The notes beneath the pieces were generated by a model. It worked only from the letters and a program-made list of their open reading frames with translations, made no database searches and was not told the DNA's origin. Shown here one piece after another: positions 56,801-64,000 of a DNA stretch of 64,000 nt (position 1 is the stretch's first letter; the number at the start of each line of letters is the position of its first letter). This stretch comes from Membranipora membranacea (taxonomy: Eukaryota > Bryozoa > Gymnolaemata > Cheilostomatida > Membraniporidae): contig OU612070.1 in NCBI GenBank assembly GCA_914767715.1, forward strand, positions 23,734,025-23,798,024, written 5' to 3'. Both the position numbers and the translations under genes were made by a program.

Positions 56801-59800
56801 GTAGAACAGCAGTATAATAACCCTACAACCGCCTGTTTCCAAGTGTTTATAGTGCGGGCGTTAGTGATTGCAATTGGAATCCTATGAATCTATCAACATA
56901 CAGCTTTGGAACACTGGATGACATGTATTCTTCTGTTTTGAGTCGCAAAAACAAGACAAGATTACTGTTGCCGGCTCAATAATGTTATGCACCTAGCAGC
57001 CTACTGTGCTATTTCTCTCAATCCTACCTGCACTAGCATGTGGTTTCTTCACTTTGAGTTTTGGTTTTTTAGCTTTCACTTTTCCCTTAGCGTCTATCTC
57101 CAGGTTTCCGTCAGGTATATCTATGGATGCGTCTCCATTTACATCTGGCCCGTTAAGGTCAATGCCGCCCTGAATAATATTATTGAACCGATGAGCAACA
57201 GGAATGAGGTATGGTATAAGGAAAGCTTGATATTTTTCTCATCTGCTTGAGATAATCACAGGCCAAACAAGTTATGATTGGATTTGATAACCAAATTCCT
57301 GAATTTGGAACTTGATGGGCAGAAAAGATAATTGCAATTTTTTGAAAACAGTAGGTTTCATGAATATTCAACAACACAACAAAATAGGTCAGATATGCAA
57401 TAAGACTGATAACATGTGTATTGCACTGGGTGCATATTTTGTAGTATCAATCTAATAAACATAGTAGTTTGAGAATAAATGCAAGTTACTCACCTTAGGT
57501 CCCTTGAGATCGATGTCAGCGTCTCCGTTTAGTCCGAGCTTAGGTCCATCAATATCAACGCTGCCACTGGGCAGGTTGACATCTACATCACCATTCACAT
57601 CTGGTCCATCAAGATCAACTTTGGGACCTGGAAAAGTTCATCGCATGGAAGGTAGATTGCAACCAAATGCAAAACACAACCAGAGAGAACAAACATCTCA
57701 ACACGTAACGTAACTTTCATTTATAAGCAGCACAAACGATTAACCAAAACTATAAGCAAAAAGTATTAATTCTTACCTGAGACGTCAGCATCAATATCAG
57801 CGGATGGTGCCTTCACATTTCCCTTTAGACTAGGGAACTTGACCTTAGGCAGTTTGAAGCCAAATCCACCTTTTCCTTTTGGTTTTGGGGTGCTTGCATC
57901 GAGGTCAATATCAGCAGATGGTCCGTTTACACTGATGTCTGCATCACCTCCAATGTCAGCAGAAGGAGCCTTCACATCAACATCAATGTCTCCAGATGGT
58001 CCTTTGAGGTCAACATCAAGGTCACCTGAGGGAACTTTGACATCCGCATCTACATCAGGGCCATCCACATCAATACCGCCTTTGATTTTTCCTTTACCAC
58101 CACCTCCAAATTTAGGCATATGGAAGTCAGGCATGTTGAAGCCGAAACCTTTCTTTTTTCCTTTGAACTTCAGGTCCGCATCAGGACCATCTAAGGAGAC
58201 ATCAGCATCTGGGGCTGAAACATTAGCATCGACATCAACACCTCCAGATGGGAGTTTTACATCCATATCGCCTTCAGCCTTGATGTTAGGAAGATCAATA
58301 TCTGCAGATGGACCTTTAACATCAATGTCACCTCCACCTCCCATGTTGAGATCTGCATCAAGTTCAGCTCCTCCAGATGGTGCATTCACACCTGCAGAGC
58401 CTTTGAGACTAGGGAACTTGACCTTGGGCAGTTTGAATCCAAATCCTCCTTTTCCTTTAGCTTTGGGACTAGGTAGATCAACATCAACATCAGCTGATGG
58501 CCCCTTGACATCGACATCAAGATCTCCTTGAGGCAGGTCAACATCCACGTCTCCACCAACTTTGACATCAGGAAGGTCGATATCACCAGATGGTCCTTTC
58601 ACATCAACATCAAGATCACCAGAAGGTCCTTCTACATCAACATCTGGGCCATCAACATCAAGGTCACCTTTGACCTTTCCTTTACCTCCAAATTTAGGTA
58701 GGTTAATGTCTGGCATCTTAAATCCGAACCCGCCCTTTCCTTTAGCTTTTGGACTAGGGAGATCAACATCAACATCAGCTGATGGTCCCTTGACATCAAC
58801 ATCAAGGTCTCCTTTAGGAAGATCTACATCCAGGCCTCCACCAACTTTGACGTCAGGAAGGTCGATATCACCAGATGGTCCTTTGACATCCACATCAAGA
58901 TCACCAGAAGGTCCTTCTACATCAACATCTGGGCCGTCGACATCAAGGCCACCTTTGACCTTTCCTTTACCTCCAAACTTGGGGAGGTTTATGTCAAGAT
59001 CTGGCATTTTAAATCCGAATCCGCCCTTCTTCTTCTTTCCCTTCAGTTTGAGGTCAGCATCAGGTCCATCAAGTGAAACATCAGCATCTGGTCCGGAAAG
59101 ATCAGCATCAACATCAATATCAGCTGATGGGCCTTTGAGATCCACATCCATATCACCAGAGGGTAATTTCACATCGATATCACCTTCAGCTTTGACATCA
59201 GGCAAGTCGATATCACCAGAAGGTCCTTTGATATCAACATCAGCATCAGGGCCATCAATATCAATACCACCCTTGCCTTTACCACCAAACTTTGGGAAAT
59301 TTATGTCTGGTAACTTGAAACCAAACCCACCCTTGCCCTTCGCCTTTGGACTAGGGAGGTCAACATCAGCGTCAACATCAGCATCAACATCCAAACTGCC
59401 CTTGGGTAGATCAACATCAACATCACCACCAGCTTTAACATCTGGTAAGTCAACATCGGCAGATGGTCCTTTCACATCAACATCAAAGTCAGCGGATGGT
59501 GCTTTCACATCAACATCTGGGCCATCTAAATCGACTCCACCTTTTACTTTGCCTTTACCTCCGAATTTTGGCATATTGAAACTGAATCCCTTCTTTTTCT
59601 TCTTTCCCTTCAGCTTCAAATCAGCGTCAGGACCTTCGATTGATACATCCGGACTAGAAACGTCAATACCTCCAGATGGGAGGTTGACATCAACATCACC
59701 GCCTGCTTTCAGATCCAAATCGGCATCAGCATCAACTTTAGGTAAATCAGCATCAATTCCAGCGCCCCCGCTGAGATCAGCATCCAGTTCTGCGCCACCA

Positions 59801-62800
59801 GAGGGTGCATTAACACCAGCTGAACCTTTGAGACTTGGGAACTTGACCTTGGGCAGACTGAATCCAAAACCTCCCTTTCCCTTTGCTTTGGGGCTAGGTA
59901 AATCAACATCAACATCTCCAGAGGGACCTTTCACATCAACATCAAGGTCGCCAGATGGCAACTTAACATCTACATCTCCTTCAGCTTTGACATCTGGTAG
60001 GTCAATGTCAGCAGATGGACCTTTCACATCTACATCAACATCTGGTGCATCAACATCAAGACCACCTTTAACCTTTCCTTTACCTCCGAATTTGGGGAGA
60101 TTGATATCTGGCAGATTGAATCCAAATCCTCCCTTTCCTTTTGGGCTAGGCATGTCAACATCTACATCTGCAGAAGGTCCTTTGACGTCCACATCTATAT
60201 CACCGGAGGCTTTTGGTAGGTCCACATCTAAATCTCCTCCAACACCTCCGGACGGTCCTTTGACATCAATATCGATATCACCTTTGGGGACTTTGACATC
60301 CAGATCTGCATCCCCTAGAAACATGAAACATCAGATATTGCACAATCTCGGTTATTGTTAAACAGTTCAAATGAAGATAATCAAAATTATTTAGTGTGCT
60401 ACCTTGACTCCTCTTCGACAACAGGAGAATCAAGTCTAGGATAACATTTTGTTTGAGAGCTTTGTTACACACCGTGATCAAAATTACTATAAATGTTAAT
60501 GATCCACTCACCTGATATGCTTGCATCGGGGAGGTCTCCTTCAGCTCTCAGATCAGCCTCTGGTCCTGCTATGTCCAATTTGCCCTTCTTGCCGCCGAAC
60601 TTAGGGAAGTTGAACTTTGGCATCTTGAACTTGAAGCTGGACGACTTTTTCACCTTAGCCCCACCACTCACATCAAGATCAGCTGAAGGGCCACTTACAT
60701 CTAAATCACCATCTCCTTCGACGCGGAAAGCTGGAACATCAACATCAGCAGACGGGCCTTTGATATCAATGTCAGCGTCTGGAGCTTTGAGGTCAACATC
60801 AATGTCGCCTGATGGGCCTTTAACATCAAGATCTGCATCTGGGACATCAACGTCCATCTTCCCTTTGCCGCCAAACTTGGGCATTTTGAAACCAAAGCCT
60901 CCTTTAGCTTTTGGACTGGGTAGGTCAACATCGACGGATGGTCCCTTGATGTCTCCTTCCAGTTCACCTTTTGGCATGTCAATATCTAGGTCTCCAGAAG
61001 CCTTTGGAAGATCTACATCAACATCTCCCTTTACATCCAAATCAGCAGATGGGCCTTTAACATCTATATCAACATCAGGAGCATCGACATCAATATCTGC
61101 TTTGCCATGACCTCCGAGACTTGGGAATTTCACTTTGGGGAGTTTGAATCCAAATTTGCCTTTAGCTTTGGGGGATGGCAAGTCAACATCGGCATCAACC
61201 GAGGCTTTGGGTAGGTCAGCATCTATGTCACCACCAAGATTCAGGTCAGCATCTCCTCCAGCTTTCACATCCAAATCAGCGGACGGTAGATCAACGCTTC
61301 CACCGATGCCTCCAGATGGAAGCGTCACATCAACATCTCCCCCAGCTTCCACATTTGGTAGATCTACATCAGCAGATGGGCCTTTGACGTCGATATCTAC
61401 ATCTGGTGCATCAACATCAAGATCCGCTTTGGCCTTCCCTTTGCCACCGAATTTGGGGAAATTGAAATCGGGGAAATTGAAATCGGGCAGTTTGAACCCG
61501 AATCCTCCTTTTTTCTTCTTTCCCTTCAAATCAACATCTGGACCATCTAGTGACACATCAGCATCAACATTCGCATCTACATCTAAACCACCTGAGGCTT
61601 GTGGCAAATCGATATCAACATCAGCAGATGGCAGCTTAACATCAACATCTCCTCCAGCTTTCACATCTGGCAAGTCCACATCAGCGGATGGTCCCTCGAT
61701 GTCAACATCAGGAGCATCAATATCCACTCCTCCTTTAGCCTTACCCTTGCCTCCAAACTTGGGCATTTTGAAACCAAATCCGCCCTTTGCTTTTGGGCTG
61801 GGGACATCTACATCGACATCAGCAGATGGTCCTTCGACGTCCACATCTAAACCGGCTCCACCACCCACATCAACATCAGCAGATGGTAGTTTGACATCAA
61901 CATCTCCTTCAGCCTTCACATCAGGTAAATCAACGTCAACTGATGGGCCTTTGAGATCAGCGTCAACATCGACATCTGGTACGTCAACATCAATGTCTCC
62001 TTTGGCCTTACCATGTCCTTTCATGCTGGGGAACTTAACTTTTGGCATCTTGAAGCCAAATCCTCCTTTGCCCTTTGCTTTTGGACTGGGTAGATCGGCA
62101 TTCACATCAGCATCCACATCAACATCAGGTGCGCTCACATTGAGATCAACATCAGGTTTGTCAACTACAAGATAACAAAAGTAAGCCATGATTAGTGATT
62201 TCACAGTACACCAGATGCTATTTTAGCTATACATTGAAAAGAATGTGCTCATGCTTTGAGTTGTGAGCTTTCGTTGAAAAATGTGACGCATAGTTTTCAG
62301 TTTTAGTGCAAAGTGATATTTTAAGATATTAGGTTCGTTTTGCACAAATCTCTGCCCAATCTCAACTTTCAGTACTCAAACATACTATAGGGGACAATTG
62401 AGTATTGACAACAGGTGGAACAGAATTGCACAATAACATCAGCAAGGTCCTGTAAATCGCAAGACAATAGATACTTTGTTCAAAAATCTAGTTTCAAAGG
62501 GCAATCAACGGCATATGCAGCTTACCTTTGGCACCACCGCTGAGATCAGCTTCAAGTTCTGGACCTTTAGCAGATCCCCCGATATCGATACCACCTCCAA
62601 TCTTTGGTCCTGAATAAAATGGAACATTGTCATAGTGTTATAGAATACATTTAAAAAAAGTTGCCACAGGTCTGGATGTCAATCAATGTGCATATTCAGT
62701 TGCAATAAGTTTGATAAGCATAAATTTTAATGAAAAATTTGAACATAAAAAATAAAACTTACCTTTAGCATCACCTTTGCCCCCGAACCCAAATTTGGGC

Positions 62801-64000
62801 ATTTTGAATCCACCTTTTCCTTTCCCTTTGACTTTGACATCTGGAGCGGATACATCTACATCAAGGTCTGGTGAGGAGCCATCTATGTCAACAGAGGGCA
62901 GATTCACATCTGCTGCTTTGAGTTCTGGAAGGTCAAGGTCGACATCACCTGACACTCCACCTGAGGGGGCTTTCACTGAGGCGTCTACATCCATACCAGC
63001 ATCCAGATCTCCAGATGGGCCCGATACATCTGCGTCTGCGCTTAGGCTTGGGAATTTCACCTGTGCAAATAGACATAAGGTTGAAAATTTTATTACAGTC
63101 CTTGATATTAGTCAAGATTCACTTTGGGTACATTGGAACTATTTGAGATGTAAAATTTAACCTTGCAAGTACAATAATATGTGTACTACTGGATTGTTCA
63201 CCTCTCTTGTTACTGTGCATCCCCTAACAATACTTATCATAACAACTGGCTGAACCCTGGAAGACAAAATCTCCTTCAGTCATGATCTAATACTTATTAC
63301 AACATCATATCAATGACCATAATATACCATAAACACATAAATGATGCCTAACTTCTGTCTCAAACTAATCGTCAAATTACCTTGGGGAGACTGAATCCAA
63401 ATCCTCCTTTTGTGTCTGCGTCTACATCAGCCCCAGCATCAACATCTACACTAGGTGCCTTAACATCAGCGTCTACACCACCACCGAGGTCTACACCACC
63501 TCCGAGGCCACCGCCAAGGTCTACACCTCCACCGAGGCCACCTCCAAGGTCTACACCTCCACCGACGCCACCTCCGAGATCAACTCCAGCATCGACATCT
63601 GCGCCACCACCGACATCAGCGTCAGCACCACCACCTCCCCCGAGAGAGAAGTCTGGTAAATCGAGACCGCCCTGGAAAATTTTTAATGTCATGTTTGTCA
63701 CAGTTAGGAGAACAATAAAGAAAAATGGAAGTTAAACATTTATTCAAATGGGCAAAAGCACTTTGGGTGGGCTCCATTACAGTCAAATCAAGTTCATAGG
63801 TCAACACTCTCTGCTTAGATGCATCATTCATATGTGGTGTCAATAAAATATAATTTTAGCAAAGACTATCAAGTTTTAGGAACTACTCCCTGTTATCTGG
63901 AGTTTTACAACTGATTTCCTGCATTGAGCACATTGTGCACACAATAGAAAGGTCATGTGTACTTACAGATAGGCCTGGCATAGAGAATCCAAATCCGGAT
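35713..64000 (-). CDS. Giant AHNAK/desmoyokin-like repeat protein (5' partial)
   Basis: Thirty coding exons on the minus strand, about 14.6 kb and 4,870 residues in the window; the 5' end is beyond 64000. The product is built of alternating acidic-hydrophobic runs (VDIDTPDVDVKAPSADIDLP; GPSGDLDVDVKGPSGDIDLP) punctuated by GGFGFKMPDI, LPKFGGKGKVKGG and KVKFPSLKG. This is the pattern of the AHNAK central repeats, which in vertebrates scaffold membrane, calcium channel, annexin/S100 and actin partners. A PDZ domain like that at the AHNAK N-terminus would be outside the window. Nearly all introns are GT-AG in phase 1, and introns are short. The composition could in principle reflect an acidic Ca-binding matrix protein instead, but no signal peptide can be judged because the N-terminus is missing. 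Exons are given in the entries below. Confidence 0.85.
35838..38656. other. Longest AHNAK-like intron; weak coding-like shreds on + strand
   Basis: No minus-strand exon could be supported, though phase logic suggests a small one is needed. On the + strand 37885-38285 contains two protein-like shreds (KITDLIRMTLTISDG; EILEEMVKDLLIREIS) ended by stops. They are reminiscent of a decayed mobile-element protein, but no signature motif is present. A GA run lies at about 37180. Confidence 0.35.
38657..38845 (-). CDS. AHNAK-like exon, Ala/Asp/Ser-rich
   Basis: A 63-codon exon (acceptor GCGCGTCAG, donor GCA|GTAAGT), phase 0 at both ends. It starts AAFSSALADVAGDLKDLASL and goes on with acidic Ala-rich sequence (DASAGADASAGVDVGAS), ending in Ala-Pro-Pro-Ala-Ala-Asp-Ala. 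It lacks the VDID repeats but keeps the same bias. It is in phase with the exon at 39781-39923. Confidence 0.75.
39496..39573. repeat. Inverted repeat in the intron 3' of the unique exon
   Basis: TGAAGCAGCATTCATA at 39496 is the exact reverse complement of TATGAATGCTGCTTCA ending at 39573, and pairing resumes with GCACC/GGTGC after a short offset. The loop is about 35 bases. Confidence 0.8.
39781..39923 (-). CDS. AHNAK-like exon with a non-repetitive segment
   Basis: After acceptor TTGATCAG it encodes GLTFAERLAQNTPALLDLQ and AEYNWTDEDTDDGEMEP, ending IEVCPE at a CCGAG|GTTACA donor (phase 0). This is the only complex, non-repetitive stretch of the visible protein and may be a conserved C-terminal element. 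The donor is the least certain boundary; reading on instead would add about 27 codons ending in a hydrophobic tail. Confidence 0.7.
41090..41629 (-). CDS. Two AHNAK-like exons, Ala/Glu/Asp-rich
   Basis: Exon 41494-41629 (GSAEADIDAEAKADADASLD, then APSFGSGAAVGVDLGGLSG) joins exon 41090-41184 (VSVDVPEIEAEAVQADVASL, EAQARASADTS) in phase; the second ends phase 1 and continues into 39923. They form the transition from VDID repeats to the C-terminal region. The second looks likely to be helical. Confidence 0.82.
41233..41267. repeat. 35-base perfect palindrome
   Basis: AGTATAGCAGGTATAAA and TTTATACCTGCTATACT are exact reverse complements around a single T. It lies in a short AHNAK-like intron, about 50 bases before the exon 41090-41184 on the minus strand. 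Confidence 0.9.
42478..45120 (-). CDS. AHNAK-like giant exon 1: VDIDTP/GGLSGGLG repeats and two SR-polySer cassettes
   Basis: An 881-codon exon, phase 1 on both sides (acceptor AATATTACAG, donor TTCG|GTGAGC). Its repeat combines PSADIDLPSGGLSGGLGLGG with DTPSVDIDTPKVDIDTPDVD and APSGGFGIGGG blocks. Two cassettes of SRSRSG, a long Ser run, acidic residues and a Lys run occur, the second at the 3' end with about 29 consecutive Ser followed by KSSKSSKSS and KKSKKSKK, then FGFKLPSFG. The Asp-rich and Lys-rich blocks make the chain sharply charge-segregated. Confidence 0.92.
45976..46857 (-). CDS. Three small AHNAK-like exons including an SR-polySer cassette
   Basis: 46703-46857 encodes GKVKKPKKKSKFGFGFGG, SRSRSG, a run of 13 Ser, Asp-Asp-Glu and Lys4-GGFG. 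46262-46394 encodes FSLPSFGGKADIDVPKADI and a phase-2 end. 45976-46016 encodes IGGGIGIKGPSFG. All junctions agree in phase. Splicing them out would remove one cassette. Confidence 0.85.
46475..46541. repeat. Inverted repeat next to an AT microsatellite
   Basis: GTTCATTAGGACCT (46475-46488) pairs with AGGTCCTTATGAAC (46528-46541) at 13 of 14 positions. An (AT)n run precedes it at about 46446-46463, and GTCTATGATC/GATCATAGAC pairs across a wider span to 46570. Confidence 0.7.
47072..47669 (-). CDS. AHNAK-like exon, duplicated family member A
   Basis: A 598-base exon starting GIKMPKFGGKGKVKAPKADI and ending DVDLPKV. It has VDIDTPKVDIDAPDVDVKTP, GGIGIGGGIGGG and LPSGGLSGGLGLGG blocks. It shares its N-terminal part with the exon 48068-48583, showing tandem exon duplication. 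Unlike its neighbours it ends in phase 2 and lacks the SR cassette, which is supplied by the next small exon. Confidence 0.9.
48068..48583 (-). CDS. AHNAK-like exon, duplicated family member B
   Basis: A 516-base phase 1-1 exon. It runs FKMPKFGGKGKVKAPKADID, VDIDTPKVDIDAPDVDVKTP, LPSGGLSGGLDLGG, GGFSLPKIGFGGKSRSRSNS, poly-Ser, three Asp, six Lys, GGFG. Its second half is identical in protein sequence to that of 48822-49430. Confidence 0.92.
48822..49430 (-). CDS. AHNAK-like exon, duplicated family member C
   Basis: A 609-base phase 1-1 exon. It starts FKMPKFGGKAKVDGPDVDV and then KGPKGDLDLSGDIKGPKIDV, and ends with the same GGFSLPKIGFGGKSRSRSNS, poly-Ser, DDD and six-Lys cassette as exon 48068-48583. 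It differs from the other two copies in its N-terminal half. Confidence 0.92.
49602..50327 (-). CDS. Three short AHNAK-like exons
   Basis: 50235-50327 (GADLNLPSADISLSPEMK, VKGKGPEIGFDS), 49941-50058 (VDGDLKSPKGGIDVNLPSG, then DIDADLSGKGGVDLPSGG) and 49602-49723 (IGGGIGFGMKGSRSRSGS, Ser run, DDGKKKKKKDKKKKRF). Phases 1-1, 1-2 and 2-1 are mutually consistent. The last carries a small SR-polySer-Lys cassette. Confidence 0.87.
50776..51329 (-). CDS. Two short AHNAK-like exons
   Basis: 51234-51329 encodes PDVDIGVPEADIVVAATLP and TLESAPPSVDIK. 50776-51024 encodes PEIDVDLPGGPSSALSPDAG, then GGFKLPLVEGTINLRPPGGH and ends SKPSAGG. Both are phase 1-1. They are less repetitive than the giant exons but retain DVD runs and the GGFKLP cue. 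Confidence 0.85.
51572..54499 (-). CDS. AHNAK-like giant exon 2: GGFGFKMPD/PKFGGKGK repeats
   Basis: A 976-codon phase 1-1 exon. The repeat of roughly 90-130 residues runs KGGFGFKMPD, a MPD/LPD run, LPKFGGKGKVKGGIDVDGPD, VEGPSGDLDVDVKGPSGDID, DLPDVKAEGDVDVKLPSGGI, DVDADLSGPDADVSLDGPDA and DLKLKGKKKK. Its layout is the closest in the window to the about 128-residue AHNAK repeat. Adjacent copies are nearly identical at DNA level, so assembly collapse or expansion is possible. Confidence 0.93.
55028..57627 (-). CDS. Six short AHNAK-like exons
   Basis: In transcript order: 57494-57627 (PKVDLDGPDVNGDVDVNLPS), 57028-57169 (GGIDLNGPDVNGDASIDIPD, then a basic KAKKPKLKVKKPHAS end), 56716-56766 (INGPELDSPDGGLNCF), 55917-56054 (GKGSHKHTAATPNGELSLDA), 55472-55579 (GKKKKFPMSGAIEVGAPG) and 55028-55195 (SLDAGINGSADLDLSGKGSG, GGFKLPSFNKKDKKPKI). 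The last four are phase 1-1; the first pair joins in phase 0. Cassettes of this symmetry can be skipped singly. Confidence 0.83.
57777..60314 (-). CDS. AHNAK-like giant exon 3
   Basis: An 846-codon phase 1-1 exon of the same repeat class as giant exon 2. Cues are GGFGFNLPDINLPKFGGKGK, VKGGLDVDAPDVDVDVKGPS, GGFGFSLPKVKFPSLKGSAG and VNAPSGGAELDADL. The segment KVKFPSLKGSAGVNAPSGG occurs twice here and once in giant exon 2, marking a higher-order unit. Confidence 0.93.
60512..62164 (-). CDS. AHNAK-like giant exon 4
   Basis: A 551-codon phase 1-1 exon: DKPDVDLNVSAPDVDVDADV at the start, GGFGFKMPKVKFPSMKGHGK, GGFGFKMPKFGGKGKAKGG and FKLPDFNFPDFNFPKFGGKG, ending with the more basic SSSFKFKMPKFNFPKFGGKK and LDIAGPEADL. 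Repeats here are more diverged from one another than in exon 2. Confidence 0.92.
62526..64000 (-). CDS. Most 5' visible AHNAK-like exons
   Basis: 63967-64000+ (GFGFSMPGLS, cut by the window edge), 63381-63671 (GGLDLPDFSLGGGGGADADV with GGGVDLGG units repeated head to tail, ending GGFGFSLPK), 62763-63060 (VKFPSLSADADVSGPSGD, then GGFKMPKFGFGGKGDAK) and 62526-62609 (PKIGGGIDIGGSAKGPELEA). The first junctions are phase 0, unlike the phase-1 majority downstream. Confidence 0.85.

Noticed and set aside
1-64000. CRISPR arrays, bacterial operons, plasmid or phage features
   Set aside because: The sequence is spliced animal DNA; the direct repeats present are minisatellites or coding repeats without spacers of CRISPR type.

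Overview
The window reads as nuclear DNA of an invertebrate animal. It is AT-rich, its genes are cut into many short exons with GT-AG introns, and it holds three protein-coding genes whose families are confined to animals or most familiar from them. I cannot fix the phylum. The ILK and Meis proteins are clearly metazoan but well diverged from vertebrate ones, which would fit an early-branching animal such as a sponge or cnidarian, or a lophotrochozoan. This is inference from protein divergence only.

Region 1 (about 1-24,530, + strand) is a Meis/Homothorax TALE homeobox gene. Eleven coding exons run from 3205 to 23376 and all join in phase; the initiator exon was not found and probably lies upstream. 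The exon before the homeobox can read through its splice donor into a 58-codon tail with its own stop and poly(A) signal, which predicts a homeodomain-less isoform. The large intron that follows carries a dense cluster of TGACAG/CTGTCA hexamers, the core site of Meis proteins themselves.

Region 2 (about 23,400-27,950) is intergenic. It holds the probable Meis 3'UTR, two copies of a short inverted-repeat element, a compact hairpin, and a dead non-LTR retrotransposon remnant (RNase H end plus a Cys/His-rich tail).

Region 3 (27,957-33,822, + strand) is a complete integrin-linked kinase gene: nine coding exons, 455 codons, ankyrin repeats and a pseudokinase lacking HRD and DFG, as is usual for ILK.

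Region 4 (about 34,140-64,000, - strand) is convergent with ILK, tail to tail. It is a giant AHNAK/desmoyokin-like gene. I resolved 30 exons with about 14.6 kb of coding sequence (about 4,870 residues); the 5' end lies beyond the right edge. It encodes endless Val-Asp/Ile-Asp alternating repeats with GGFGFK-MP-PKFGGKGK modules, plus at least six SRSRS-polySer-Asp-polyLys cassettes. Most exons begin and end in phase 1, and at least one three-exon tandem duplication is evident.

Meis and ILK have no known direct link beyond being neighbours. ILK (focal adhesion/cytoskeleton) and AHNAK-like (membrane-cytoskeleton scaffold) share a general theme, but the sequence does not show co-regulation.
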